DNA from: JASGDN01 sp049840815
GTDB lineage: Bacteria > Chloroflexota > Chloroflexia > Thermomicrobiales > UBA6265
Length of the DNA: 64,000 nucleotides
NCBI GenBank assembly: GCA_049840815.1
Contig: JASGJI010000014.1
Coordinates: forward strand, 205,509-269,508
Direction of reading: 5' to 3'
The stretch's first letter is position 1, and the number at the start of each line of letters is the position of its first letter. This document shows, piece after piece, positions 34,297 through 42,557 of this stretch. The notes beneath the pieces were generated by a model, which was not told the DNA's origin, made no database searches, and was given only the letters and a program-made list of their open reading frames with translations. A program made the translations under genes and the position numbers.

Positions 34297-37122
34297 TCAG
34301 CTCCGGCTCCAGCCCGCGCCGCGGGACGCCGCCAGCGGTTCCAGCCGCACGCCCCGGTTCACCTCGCCATTTGCCAGCCGCATCGCGTCGCGCAAGCGCT
34401 TGTCCAGCAACGCTCCCGGCTTCCCGCGATACCCCTCCCCGGCCACGACAGCGGCGAGCATTTCGTCCAGCAAGGCATGGATGCGCGCCTCGACCTCCGG
34501 TGAGACCTCCGAGGGCTGGCGGAGCAGCCGGCGCAGGTCCGCCGGGAGCCGCACGTCCGGATTCCTGTCGCAGTAGCGTGCGAAGATCGGGGAGTTCCCA
34601 TAGCGGAACGTCCCTGGCACGAAGAACTTCACATCCAGCAGGATCATCCCCAGTTGCAGCGGCAAGAACTCCACACCGTGATTCAGGGTATGGATGCCGA
34701 TGGTGCGGATCGTCTTTCCTCGCGCCGGATCGAACCCGCCGTTCGCCAGGATGCGTGCCGTGTCATAGGCCTGCGCCGTCGGCACCGGGTAGATCTGCGT
34801 CACAATCCCGCCGGATGCGATCACGGAGACGGGCATTGGCTTCGGGGTCGTCCCCGCAGCGACGGCGGCCGGGGCGGGTGGGGCCGCGACCGATCCACCA
34901 TCCAGCGAGGCCGAGGCCACCGCCATGAACGGACGTAACCCGCTCACAAGGTCAGTGATGCCTCGTCGGTCGTAGTTCGCCTCCTTGAGTCCCTGGTTGC
35001 GCGTCTTCCGCCAGGTATGAAGGCGGACTATCCACTCCTGGGGAACCGTGTGGTGATAGCCCAGCTCGTTGATAAGCTCGAAGGCATCGCCCTTCTCGGC
35101 GGCAATCCCCGGTTCCAGCAGTTTCAGCGTCTGGTAGACGGCGTCCCAACCATCGAAGAGCGCGTATCGATAGTCCAGCTCCACGTGCTTGCGTTCGGCA
35201 GCGTCCACAAGGTGCAGGATGTCTGCCGGAATCGTCGTCCGGGGGCGCATCGCCTCGTCCGCGACGCGACGTTCGGCCCGTTCGGCGCGGGAGATACGGG
35301 CGGGGACAGGATCGACAGGCGCAGGTTCGGGCTCGGGAGCGACCGGTTCAGTTGCCGTCTCCGCGTCGGCGGTACGTCCCAGATTGCGGAGCGTTGCCGC
35401 GTCCTTCTGGCGTAGGCGATCGGCGACGGACTGCCTGGGGGCGGCGGTGTCGGGGGTCGCGTCCGGGGGCACGATGGGTTCGGCTACCGGTGCGGAAGCC
35501 TCATCCGACCCGGCGGCATTGTCGGTTATGACAACATGCTTGGCAGCACCATCGCCGTCGTCACGGGTCGCCGACGGCGCTTCCTGCACCAGGCCGGCCT
35601 CGAAGAGGAAGCGGCTCGCCCCACTGGTAGCCGTCACCTCGCCGGAGAGCGAGCGTTCGATGGTGTCCGCCTCACCGGGACGGATGTAGCTGACCACCAG
35701 TATGTCGGCCGCGCGGCTCATGGAGACGTAGTAGGCGCGGCGATCCGCCTCCAGGTTGCCGGTGCGGACACTCTGGGCATCCGGCATCTCCCCTTCTCCG
35801 CTCATGGGGAGGAAGGCCGCCCGCCACTGGCGCCCCTTGGCGCGGTGGATGGTACTCAACTCGACGGCATTCTCGATCACGCCACCCTTGTCGTTCCGCC
35901 CCGTATTGATCTTGGTGGGGATGCGATCGCGTTCCAGCGCGGCCTTGATCGCGTTGTACTGCCACGCTTGCGGTACCAGGATGCCCATATCCGCCCAGTC
36001 GATTCCCCGCGCATGGAAATCCTGCACTGTGCGCACGAGGTGAGCGATCCGGGCGGCGCCAGAGGGGGCGGCGTGGACGATCACCTCACCCGGTTCGAGG
36101 CGAGCGGAGGTGACGCCCTTCGCGATGCGCTCCACGTTGTGGCCGATCAGGCGCTGGGCGGGATCGAGGATCGCTTCCGGCGAGCGGTAGTTCATGTTCA
36201 GAAGGTAGGTCGTGAACTCGCGGGCGAACTCCCGGGGCGCTTCCCGCAGGAAGACGGAGTTCGCCTGCCGGAACTCATAGATCGTCTGGTCGTCGTCGCC
36301 CGCCAGGGTCAACGTCGTGTTCGGTCCGATCGCGCTCCAGATCAGGAGCGCATCGAGACGGCTGATGTCCTGCGCCTCGTCAACCACCACCTCGTCGTAC
36401 AGCTGGCGGAGCTGGTCGATGATGGCCTGGTTGCGCATGACGTGCATCAACGGTCGCAGCTTCTGGTCTTGGAAGTCCATTCGGCCGCGTGATCGCAGCT
36501 CGCGCTCATAGCGCAGGAAGGCGTCGAACACCTCGTGCAGCTGGCGATCGGTTTCGACGTCCGGCCGATCCGCCGGGTCCCCACCCGCGAGATCCAGAAT
36601 GGCTCCGGCAGCCGGAAGCTGCAGGTACCGGTTGCGCAGCCAGCGGACGACGAGTTTGCGGTCGTCCTCCACCGGGCGGAATCCCTGTTCCTTCATCGCC
36701 TGGAAGGTCTCGACGGTGCCGCGCGGGGTGTCGTCCCACGAGAGGATCGCGAGCGAGCCGATGGCGCGCCGGACCGTGTCGGTTTCCGGCTTGCCGATCA
36801 CCGTGGCGTTCTCGGTGGGCGCGACCTGCCTCAGGATGTCCACCCCGAAGCTGTTGAATGTCTGGAACGTCGGAAGCGCCTGACGTGGGGCGAAGGTCTT
36901 GAGGAGGCGGGTGAGGGCCTGTTTGCCGTTGTTGTCGAAGGTGAGCATCAGCACCCGCCGGGGATCGACGCCCCCGCTTCCGGTCCGTTCGATGACGCGG
37001 CGGACGAGGGTTTCTGTTTTGCCCGACCCAGCGGGCGCCACCAGCCGGATGGCGTCCTCGCGGGCGTGGATGACGGCAAGTTGGGAATCGTCGGGTTTGT
37101 GATCGGCGCGGTAGCGACTCAT
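34297..37122 (-). CDS. SF1 (UvrD/PcrA-like) helicase with unfamiliar C-terminal region
   Basis: 941 residues. Helicase motifs in order: I LVAPAGSGKTETLVRR (near residue 30), II EVVVDEAQDISRLD (about 245), III LTLAGDDDQTIYEFR, IV LLNMNYRSPEAIL, V LSTIHRAKGRQWRAAFLP and VI RRAYYVSMSRAADILVV. These predict ATP-driven 3'-to-5' translocation. After about residue 530 comes an Ala/Pro/Glu-rich linker. About 300 residues I cannot assign follow (for example YRYALFDGWDAVYQTLKL and GKTIRTIGIHTLNHGVEF), in place of the usual Tudor-like end. The ATG at 37122 follows GAGGAACCCTCC. It is divergent from the dCTP deaminase gene. Confidence 0.88.
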   Translation of the reverse strand: MSRYRADHKPDDSQLAVIHAREDAIRLVAPAGSGKTETLVRRVIERTGSGGVDPRRVLMLTFDNNGKQALTRLLKTFAPRQALPTFQTFNSFGVDILRQVAPTENATVIGKPETDTVRRAIGSLAILSWDDTPRGTVETFQAMKEQGFRPVEDDRKLVVRWLRNRYLQLPAAGAILDLAGGDPADRPDVETDRQLHEVFDAFLRYERELRSRGRMDFQDQKLRPLMHVMRNQAIIDQLRQLYDEVVVDEAQDISRLDALLIWSAIGPNTTLTLAGDDDQTIYEFRQANSVFLREAPREFAREFTTYLLNMNYRSPEAILDPAQRLIGHNVERIAKGVTSARLEPGEVIVHAAPSGAARIAHLVRTVQDFHARGIDWADMGILVPQAWQYNAIKAALERDRIPTKINTGRNDKGGVIENAVELSTIHRAKGRQWRAAFLPMSGEGEMPDAQSVRTGNLEADRRAYYVSMSRAADILVVSYIRPGEADTIERSLSGEVTATSGASRFLFEAGLVQEAPSATRDDGDGAAKHVVITDNAAGSDEASAPVAEPIVPPDATPDTAAPRQSVADRLRQKDAATLRNLGRTADAETATEPVAPEPEPAPVDPVPARISRAERAERRVADEAMRPRTTIPADILHLVDAAERKHVELDYRYALFDGWDAVYQTLKLLEPGIAAEKGDAFELINELGYHHTVPQEWIVRLHTWRKTRNQGLKEANYDRRGITDLVSGLRPFMAVASASLDGGSVAAPPAPAAVAAGTTPKPMPVSVIASGGIVTQIYPVPTAQAYDTARILANGGFDPARGKTIRTIGIHTLNHGVEFLPLQLGMILLDVKFFVPGTFRYGNSPIFARYCDRNPDVRLPADLRRLLRQPSEVSPEVEARIHALLDEMLAAVVAGEGYRGKPGALLDKRLRDAMRLANGEVNRGVRLEPLAASRGAGWSRS

Positions 37123-37402
37123 GGAGGGTTCCTCGGGTCGGCCAATGGCAGGCGTTGGGGATGCGTTGCACGCATCGATTGTCGAACTTCGGTAGATCCT
37201 CCCCTATTGTTGACCAATCGGGGAGATTCGTCACAATGTTATGTCTCATCATGGCGAGATGTGTTCGGAAGTGATGCGACGAATTGACCGATGCCTGGAC
37301 TGTACGTACACTTGACCCATATCGGCGAGGCGCGCGCATCGCCTGTGCGTTCCCCTGTCTCGTCGAATCGTGTCTGCCCCTACCTCGGAGCATCCCTGCC
37401 CC

Positions 37403-37984
37403 ATGATCCTTTCCGATCGCGACATCCGAAAGCACCTCGAATCCGGACGTATCCGGATCGACCCGATGCCCGATCTCGATCGGCAACTCGGCTCGGTCTC
37501 CGTCGATTTCCGGCTCGGGACGACCTTCATGGTCTTCGAGCACAGCCGCCACAGTTACATCGACCCGCGTCGCCCGCAATCCATTGGGGAGGCGATGCGC
37601 ACGATCGAGGTAACGGAGGACGAACCGTTCATCATGCAACCAGGCGATTTCGCGCTTGCCTCCACGATGGAGAGCCTGGAGTTGCCGGATGATCTGCTCG
37701 GGCGGCTGGAGGGGCGGTCCAGCATTGCGCGCCTCGGGATCACCGTGCATTCGACAGCGGCGGTCTTCGAGCCGGGCTGGATCGGCACGGCGACGATGGA
37801 GTTGAGCAATCTCGGACGAATGGCGGTCGCGCTCTATCCGGGCATGCGGATCTGCGCCTTCTCGTTCGAGGAGATCTCCTCGCCAGTGCTCGTGCCGTAT
37901 CGAACCAAGATCGGGAACAAGTACGCCGGCCAGATCACGCCGAAGGCCAGCCTACTCTCCGAAGAGAACCGCGCCGAAAGCTGA
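37403..37984 (+). CDS. dcd: dCTP deaminase
   Basis: 193 residues. It converts dCTP to dUTP (or directly to dUMP in bifunctional forms) for thymidylate synthesis. It starts MILSDRDIRKHLESGRIRID, typical of Dcd. The core has GRLEGRSSIARLGITVHSTA, VFEPGWIGTATMELSN with the catalytic acidic residue region, then RMAVALYPGMRICAFSFEE and KYAGQITPKASLL. The long insert with FMVFEHSRHSYIDPRRP resembles the longer actinobacterial-type enzymes. The ATG at 37403 is preferred because it matches the family N-terminus. A parS-like palindrome begins 5 bp after the stop. Confidence 0.93.
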   Translation: MILSDRDIRKHLESGRIRIDPMPDLDRQLGSVSVDFRLGTTFMVFEHSRHSYIDPRRPQSIGEAMRTIEVTEDEPFIMQPGDFALASTMESLELPDDLLGRLEGRSSIARLGITVHSTAAVFEPGWIGTATMELSNLGRMAVALYPGMRICAFSFEEISSPVLVPYRTKIGNKYAGQITPKASLLSEENRAES

Positions 37985-37988
37985 GCAT

Positions 37989-38010
37989 TGGGGTTTCACG
38001 TGAAACCCCA
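37989..38010. other. parS-like site 1 in a 22-bp palindrome
   Basis: The perfect palindrome (arm TGGGGTTTCAC) has core GTTTCACGTGAAAC at 37993-38006. The ParB site consensus is TGTTNCACGTGAAACA; this copy deviates only at the two outermost bases. It lies just after dcd and may also act as a short terminator. Confidence 0.6.
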
Positions 38011-38143
38011 TGCCAGGCCCTGAACGTTCGGGCCGCAATCGGCGATAATGGCGGCAACGTCGCGAGGGCTGGCATCCATGAGGCTGCCGTCTTCGCCTGC
38101 CGTTGCCGCAGCCATCACCAAGGTTGTCGCGGGAACGTTCGCG

Positions 38144-38551
38144 ATGAATGCAGGGGAGCCTGGAGTGTCCGCAGAGCGCTTGAACGAGATTCGGGATCGC
38201 ATGGTGCCCATGCTGGAGATTGCCGCCGAGCAGTATCAGCAGCGCGTGCCCGCAGGGTATCCGCACCTGATCGACGCCGTGGAGAACGGGACGTTCGGGA
38301 TCGAGATCGATCCGAGCCACGCCCTCTTCGTGACCTCGAATGGCACCGATCTCTTCGCCGAGATCTATCGCCGCAATCCGCGCACCGACAACCGGAGCAG
38401 CGCCAGCCGCCAGAAGCCGGCTGGTGTCCCCTTCTCCGACCGTCGTCCGCTCCCCGCCGATGTGGACGATCAGGCGCTGCGGAACCTGATCGCGGAGTTG
38501 ATGTCCTACTTCAACCAGCAACCGGGCCTGATCCACATCACGGACGACTAG
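38144..38551 (+). CDS. Hypothetical soluble protein
   Basis: About 135 residues with protein-like composition and no membrane span: ERLNEIRDRMVPMLEIAAEQ, then HLIDAVENGTFGIEIDPSHA and LRNLIAELMSYFNQQPGLIH. I do not recognise a domain. The start may be ATG at 38144 or GTG at 38165; the latter has GGGGAGCCTGGA in front and is the better-supported choice. It is flanked by parS-like site 1 upstream and a 48-bp palindrome downstream. Confidence 0.6.
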   Translation: MNAGEPGVSAERLNEIRDRMVPMLEIAAEQYQQRVPAGYPHLIDAVENGTFGIEIDPSHALFVTSNGTDLFAEIYRRNPRTDNRSSASRQKPAGVPFSDRRPLPADVDDQALRNLIAELMSYFNQQPGLIHITDD

Positions 38552-38572
38552 CCTCGCCTGGTTCAGTCGACC

Positions 38573-38620
38573 GAACGGGAAACGGGAGTGATGCGCGCGC
38601 ATCACTCCCGTTTCCCGTTC
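38573..38620. terminator. Perfect 48-bp palindrome
   Basis: Positions 38573-38596 and 38597-38620 are exact reverse complements (GAACGGGAAACGGGAGTG at the left, GCGCGC at the centre). It lies 22 bp after the preceding stop and probably terminates that gene. It has no parS core, unlike its neighbours. Confidence 0.75.
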
Positions 38621-38650
38621 CGCCAGCAGGGCAATGGACTCGATCATGCC

Positions 38651-38741
38651 AACTCCGGCTGGTCTGGCAAGGCATGGATGGCGATCCTGATGGATGGTGG
38701 TAAGCCAGGCATCCAGGAACCCGCTCTTCACCCGGATTCGG
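38651..38741. repeat. Short copy of the MITE-like element, without the inner insertion
   Basis: CTGGTCTGGCAAGGCATGG followed by GATGGATGGTGGTAAGCC and ending CACCCGGATTCGG matches the two outer halves of the element at 10119-10320. The roughly 100 bp in the middle is missing, and the left terminal repeat has decayed. Confidence 0.7.
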
Positions 38742-38786
38742 GCTCAGTCGTCGAGATCCCTGGGTTTCACGAACGATGGGAAACGC

Positions 38787-38828
38787 AAACGGGGCGGGAC
38801 GTTTCACGTGAAACATCCCGCCCCGTTT
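38787..38828. other. parS-like site 2 at the tip of a 42-bp hairpin
   Basis: The arms 38787-38807 and 38808-38828 pair except for one position (C38800/A38815). The core GTTTCACGTGAAAC is at 38801-38814. The 16-bp match CGTTTCACGTGAAACA differs from the parS consensus at one end base. It lies 29 bp beyond the ndk stop and fits a terminator for that leftward gene as well. Confidence 0.65.
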
Positions 38829-38857
38829 CGCTGGCCGCCGAGACGGCCATGGCTTCC

Positions 38858-39313
38858 CTACTCGAGGATCCACGTGTCGATGGCGCGCTCGTACTCCACG
38901 ATGCCGCCCTCGCCGAAGAAGATGCCCAGCTCACGCTCGGCGCTCTCGACGCTGTCCGACGCGTGGACGAGGTTGTTCGCGATGGTCATGCCGAAGTCCG
39001 CGCGGATCGTGCCCGGCAAGGCCTCCGCCGGCTTGGTCGCGCCGTTCACGGTGCGGGTCACGGCGACCGCGCTCGGGCCTTCGAGGACCAGCAGGAACGA
39101 CGGCGACGACGTGATGTAGGAGACAAGGCCATCGAAGAACGGCTTGCCCTTGTGCTCGCCGTAGTGGGTCTCCGCCTGCTCCTGCGTGACCGTGGCGAAC
39201 TTGCCGGCGGCGATCTTGAGGCCGCGCTTCTCATACCGGGCGAGGATCTCGCCGGCGATGGCGCGCTGCACGGCGTCGGGCTTGATGATGACGAGGGTTC
39301 GTTCGATAGCCAC
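38858..39313 (-). CDS. ndk: Nucleoside diphosphate kinase
   Basis: 151 residues. It transfers the gamma-phosphate between nucleoside triphosphates through a phospho-His. It begins (V)AIERTLVIIKPDAVQRA. The nucleotide site includes RTVNGATKPAEALPGTIRAD, and the active His is in ANNLVHASDSVESAEREL. The GTG at 39313 is the start because AAGGAGATCGAGAACCG precedes it and because the family begins TLxxIKPD here; a longer frame adds unrelated sequence. It is bracketed by parS-like palindromes on both sides, and with dcd nearby the locus is nucleotide-related. Confidence 0.95.
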   Translation of the reverse strand: MAIERTLVIIKPDAVQRAIAGEILARYEKRGLKIAAGKFATVTQEQAETHYGEHKGKPFFDGLVSYITSSPSFLLVLEGPSAVAVTRTVNGATKPAEALPGTIRADFGMTIANNLVHASDSVESAERELGIFFGEGGIVEYERAIDTWILE

Positions 39314-39495
39314 CGGTTCTCGATCTCCTTGCGACCGGCGGATTCCGCCGGGTCGGCGTGTCTGGCGGGCGCGATGGCCCCGATCAATGCGTCGATGCCC
39401 ACCACCACGGGGCGACGGGGCAAACATGCTAAGGATACGGCGAATGGCCCCGTCATGACGATCCAGCCCCGAGGAACCGAGCGGACCGGCCACAG

Positions 39496-39547
39496 GACAG
39501 AAGAACGGGCGGATGTTTCACGTGAAACATCCGCCCGTTCTTCTGTC
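39496..39547. other. parS site 3 (exact consensus) in a perfect 52-bp palindrome
   Basis: TGTTTCACGTGAAACA at 39514-39529 matches the ParB-binding consensus exactly. It is centred in a palindrome whose arms 39496-39521 and 39522-39547 are exact reverse complements. It lies 18 bp past the stop of the leftward 131-residue membrane protein gene and could also terminate it. Confidence 0.75.
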
Positions 39548-39565
39548 GTTCGCATGACGACCGGG

Positions 39566-39961
39566 TCAGGAATCGCCGCCCCCACCGCCAGAATCCCCGC
39601 CACCACTGCCCGCATCGCTGCTCGAACTGCTGTCCGATCCGCTATCGGACCATGACGCGTCCGGGGTGGGCGTGGCGTCAGCGGTCGGGCTGGAGTCAGT
39701 CCCGCCCGAACTCCCGCCATCGTGATGGAGGCCCGCCTGATGATGCGTCGCATCCGTCACCGGGCTGGTCGCCGTGGACGGCCCGCCGTCGGTCGCCTCC
39801 CGCGTGGCCTTGCGCTTCACACCCACGGCGGCGGCCTCACCGCGATTGCGCCGATTCCTCGCGCGGGCCTGCTCAAGCGTCCACAGCGTCACCACCACTG
39901 CCACGATCAGCGGAACCGCGATCACGACCGCCACCAGAAGAAACCACTCGAATCCGCTCAT
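39566..39961 (-). CDS. Membrane-anchored protein with Ser/Gly/Asp-rich tail
   Basis: 131 residues: one N-terminal membrane span (WFLLVAVVIAVPLIVAVVVT), a short basic segment (RARNRRNRG), then a low-complexity tail rich in Ser, Asp, Thr and Gly with a His pair. It ends SDAGSGGGDSGGGGGDS. No known domain. The span plus positive segment predicts the tail on the cytoplasmic side. Function unknown. Confidence 0.65.
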   Translation of the reverse strand: MSGFEWFLLVAVVIAVPLIVAVVVTLWTLEQARARNRRNRGEAAAVGVKRKATREATDGGPSTATSPVTDATHHQAGLHHDGGSSGGTDSSPTADATPTPDASWSDSGSDSSSSSDAGSGGGDSGGGGGDS

Positions 39962-40065
39962 GCCAGCATCTACCCCATCGTCGGATGCGCTCGTTCACCG
40001 GTCCGCCTGCCTACTCGGGAGAAGATAGCATCTCCCCGCCGATCGAGCCTCCGGAGAACGGAAAA

Positions 40066-40097
40066 GGGGACGACCCGGATCGGTCCGGATCGCCCCC
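40066..40097. terminator. Imperfect 14-bp hairpin after the E2 gene
   Basis: The arms 40066-40079 and 40084-40097 pair except at two positions, with loop TCGG, 18 bp past the stop of the dihydrolipoyl acetyltransferase gene. Confidence 0.55.
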
Positions 40098-40115
40098 TGG
40101 CTCGTCACGCCCGTG

Positions 40116-41444
40116 TTAGGCGATCGAGAGCAGCACCGGGTTCTGCAGGTACTTCTTGACAGCACCCAGGAAGGTCGCGACCTCCGCGCCATCAAGCGCC
40201 CGGTGATCGGCGGAGAGCGTCAGCTTCATCACATTGCCGACCGCGATCTCGCCATCGCGGACCACCGGCACCTGCTGGATGGAGCCGACCGCCAGGATGG
40301 CCGCCTGCGGCGGGTTGATGACGGCGATGAACTCATCGACATCGAACATCCCGAGGTTGCTGATGGTGAAGGTGCCGCCCTGGTATTCCTCCGGAGTGAG
40401 GCCGCCATTGCGGGCGCGGGCTCCAAGGTCCTTCGTCATGCGAGCGATGGTGCCCAGGCTCTTCTGGTCCGCTGCCGGCACGAACGGAGCGATCAACCCA
40501 CCATCGAGCGAGATGGCGATGTTGATGTCGATCGCATCCTGCTGGTAGAGCTCGCCATCCACAAACGCGGTGTTGACGTTCGGGTTTTCGCGGAGCGCGA
40601 GGGCAGCGGCCTTTACGATCAGGTCGTTGACCGACACACGCGGACCGGACTCGCCGATCGCCTCGTTGATCTGCTTGCGGAAGGCGAGCGCATCCGTCAT
40701 GTCGACGTTGATCGTGACATAATAGTGCGGGATGGTCGCCTTGGACTCCGCCATTCGCTTGCCGGTCGTGCGACGAATGCGGGCAAGGTCGATCTTGGTG
40801 CCTTTCGGCGCCACGCCGGAGGACACAGCCGGGGCACTCGCGGCCGGAGCGGAGGGAGCAGCAGCAACCGGCGCCGGAGCAGTGGTTGTGGCTGCAGCCG
40901 CCTGCGGGATCGGCTGGGCACCCGTGAGATACGGGTTGAGGTCGTTCTTGATGATGCGACCCCCAGGACCGGTGCCCGGAACCTGGTTCAGGTCGATGCC
41001 GTGCTCCTCAGCCAACCGCTTCACGAGCGGGGAGGCGCGGAGGCGCTCGCCCGGCGCGCGGTTCACGACCTGCGGCGCCGCCGATGCAACCGGAGCAGGA
41101 GCGGCAGCGGCAGTGACGGCCACCGGCTCAGCCTTCGGGGCCTCAGCGGGGGCTGGCGCAGCCTCGGCGGCAGGCGCGGCTGCGGCAACGCCACCCTTGC
41201 CAACCTCGTCCTCCGCGCCGATGGTCGCGACCGGGGCGCCGATTGGCACGACCGCGCCTTCCTCGACCAGGAAGTTGGTGAGGAAGCCGGACTCCTGCGC
41301 TTCCAGCTCGAGCGTGACCTTGTCCGTCTCGATCTCGGCGAGGGCATCTCCTTCGGACACTTCCTCGCCAACACTCTTCAGCCACTTGAGGAGGGTTCCC
41401 TCCTCCATGGCGTCGCCCATCTTGGGCATGATTACCGTTGCCAT
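40116..41444 (-). CDS. pdhC: Dihydrolipoamide acyltransferase (E2) of pyruvate dehydrogenase complex
   Basis: 442 residues. Lipoyl domain with the modified Lys in AEIETDKVTLELEAQESG (near residue 43), an Ala/Pro-rich linker, and a peripheral-subunit binding domain (RASPLVKRLAEEHGIDLNQV ... GGRIIKNDL). After a second linker comes the catalytic domain, with RIRRTTGKRMAESKATIPHY and the active site LSADHRALDGAEVATFLG. It carries acetyl groups from E1 to CoA in the cytoplasm. It is the last gene of the E1alpha-E1beta-E2 operon. A branched-chain 2-oxoacid complex is an alternative, but the operon form fits pyruvate dehydrogenase. No E3 (lpd) gene is in the window. Confidence 0.92.
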   Translation of the reverse strand: MATVIMPKMGDAMEEGTLLKWLKSVGEEVSEGDALAEIETDKVTLELEAQESGFLTNFLVEEGAVVPIGAPVATIGAEDEVGKGGVAAAAPAAEAAPAPAEAPKAEPVAVTAAAAPAPVASAAPQVVNRAPGERLRASPLVKRLAEEHGIDLNQVPGTGPGGRIIKNDLNPYLTGAQPIPQAAAATTTAPAPVAAAPSAPAASAPAVSSGVAPKGTKIDLARIRRTTGKRMAESKATIPHYYVTINVDMTDALAFRKQINEAIGESGPRVSVNDLIVKAAALALRENPNVNTAFVDGELYQQDAIDINIAISLDGGLIAPFVPAADQKSLGTIARMTKDLGARARNGGLTPEEYQGGTFTISNLGMFDVDEFIAVINPPQAAILAVGSIQQVPVVRDGEIAVGNVMKLTLSADHRALDGAEVATFLGAVKKYLQNPVLLSIA

Positions 41445-41507
41445 CTGCTTCTCGGTTCCTTCCTTGCGCGAACCACCGCGTGCGGGCTCACGCCCCCGAT
41501 ATCGTGC

Positions 41508-42485
41508 CTACTTGTAGAGCGCCCGCTTCGCAGCGTCGATGATGTTCTGCTCGCTCGGGAATGCCGCGACTTCGAGATTGCGGGCGTATGGCGCGGGCAC
41601 CTCGGCACCACTGACGCGCTCCACCGGGGCATCGAGCTCGTCGAAGGCCCGCTCCTGGATGATCGCGCAGACCTCGGAGGCGACGCTGAACCAGCGCCAC
41701 TGCTCCTGCACCACCACCGCGCGGTGCGTCTTCTTCACGGACTCGACGATGGTATCGCCGTCGAACGGGCGAATCGTGCGGAGGTCGATCACCTCGGCGG
41801 AGATGTTCTCCTCGGCGAGCTTATCCGTGACGCGCAGGAGCATGTTCACCTGCCGCCCGTAGGCGATGAGGGTGATGTCCGTGCCTTCGCGCGCGATGCG
41901 GGCCTTGCCGAAATCCACGACATAATCACCATCGGGCACCTCACCCTTGGTTCCGTAGAGCGCGCCGGCCTCCAGGAAAATGACCGGATCCGGGTCCCGG
42001 ATCGCGGCCAGCATCATGCCCTTCACATCTTCCGGGGTGACGGGCGATACGACCTTGAGGCCAGGGAAGTGGCCGTAGAAGCCTTCCAGGCTGTGGGTGT
42101 GCTGAGCGGAAAGCTGCACGCCGCCGCCATTTGGGCCACGGATGACCAGCGGCACGTTCACCTGCCCACCGGAGAAGTAGCGCAACTTCGCGGCATTCTG
42201 GATGATCTGGTCAGCGGCCTGGAAGGAGAAGTTCCAGGTCATCATCTCCACGATCGGCCGCATGCCCGCCATCGCCATGCCGATCGCGGCACCAGTGAAG
42301 CCGTTCTCGGCGATCGGGGTATCCAGCACGCGGCGCGGGCCGAACTGATCGATCAGACCGTTGGTGACGAGGTGAGTGCCTCCATAGAGGCCGATGTCTT
42401 CACCGAGCAGGACGACGCGCTCATCGCGCTCCATCTCCTCGGCCATCGCGGCGCGGAGCGCATCACGATAGGTCTTGACTGGCAT
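41508..42485 (-). CDS. pdhB: Pyruvate dehydrogenase E1 component, beta subunit
   Basis: 325 residues, the transketolase-like beta chain. RVVLLGEDIGLYGGTHLVTN holds the Glu that activates thiamine diphosphate. LDTPIAENGFTGAAIGMAMA, SAQHTHSLEGFYGHFPGLKV and VIDLRTIRPFDGDTIVESVK are family-typical. It pairs with the alpha subunit to decarboxylate pyruvate and acylate the E2 lipoyl group. It is the middle gene of the operon, 63 bp before E2 and 72 bp after E1alpha. Confidence 0.93.
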   Translation of the reverse strand: MPVKTYRDALRAAMAEEMERDERVVLLGEDIGLYGGTHLVTNGLIDQFGPRRVLDTPIAENGFTGAAIGMAMAGMRPIVEMMTWNFSFQAADQIIQNAAKLRYFSGGQVNVPLVIRGPNGGGVQLSAQHTHSLEGFYGHFPGLKVVSPVTPEDVKGMMLAAIRDPDPVIFLEAGALYGTKGEVPDGDYVVDFGKARIAREGTDITLIAYGRQVNMLLRVTDKLAEENISAEVIDLRTIRPFDGDTIVESVKKTHRAVVVQEQWRWFSVASEVCAIIQERAFDELDAPVERVSGAEVPAPYARNLEVAAFPSEQNIIDAAKRALYK

Positions 42486-42557
42486 GTACCGGTTCCCTTT
42501 CTGATGGTCGAAGCCGGGCGCGCTCCCGATCGAGTGTCCCGCATGACCCTGCGATCG

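Noticed and set aside
37370..38551. dCTP deaminase next to a helicase as an antiphage defence island
   Set aside because: dcd here has the full housekeeping form and lies beside ndk; no nuclease, toxin or other defence gene accompanies it, so a nucleotide-metabolism role is simpler.
37952..38731. 259-codon minus-strand frame opposite the hypothetical 135-residue gene
   Set aside because: It crosses two palindromes and the repeat element; the opposite strand has better protein-like composition and a ribosome-binding site.
39314..39493. N-terminal extension of NDP kinase
   Set aside because: Family proteins start at the GTG at 39313; the extension overlaps the region next to the parS palindrome and has no homology-like sequence.
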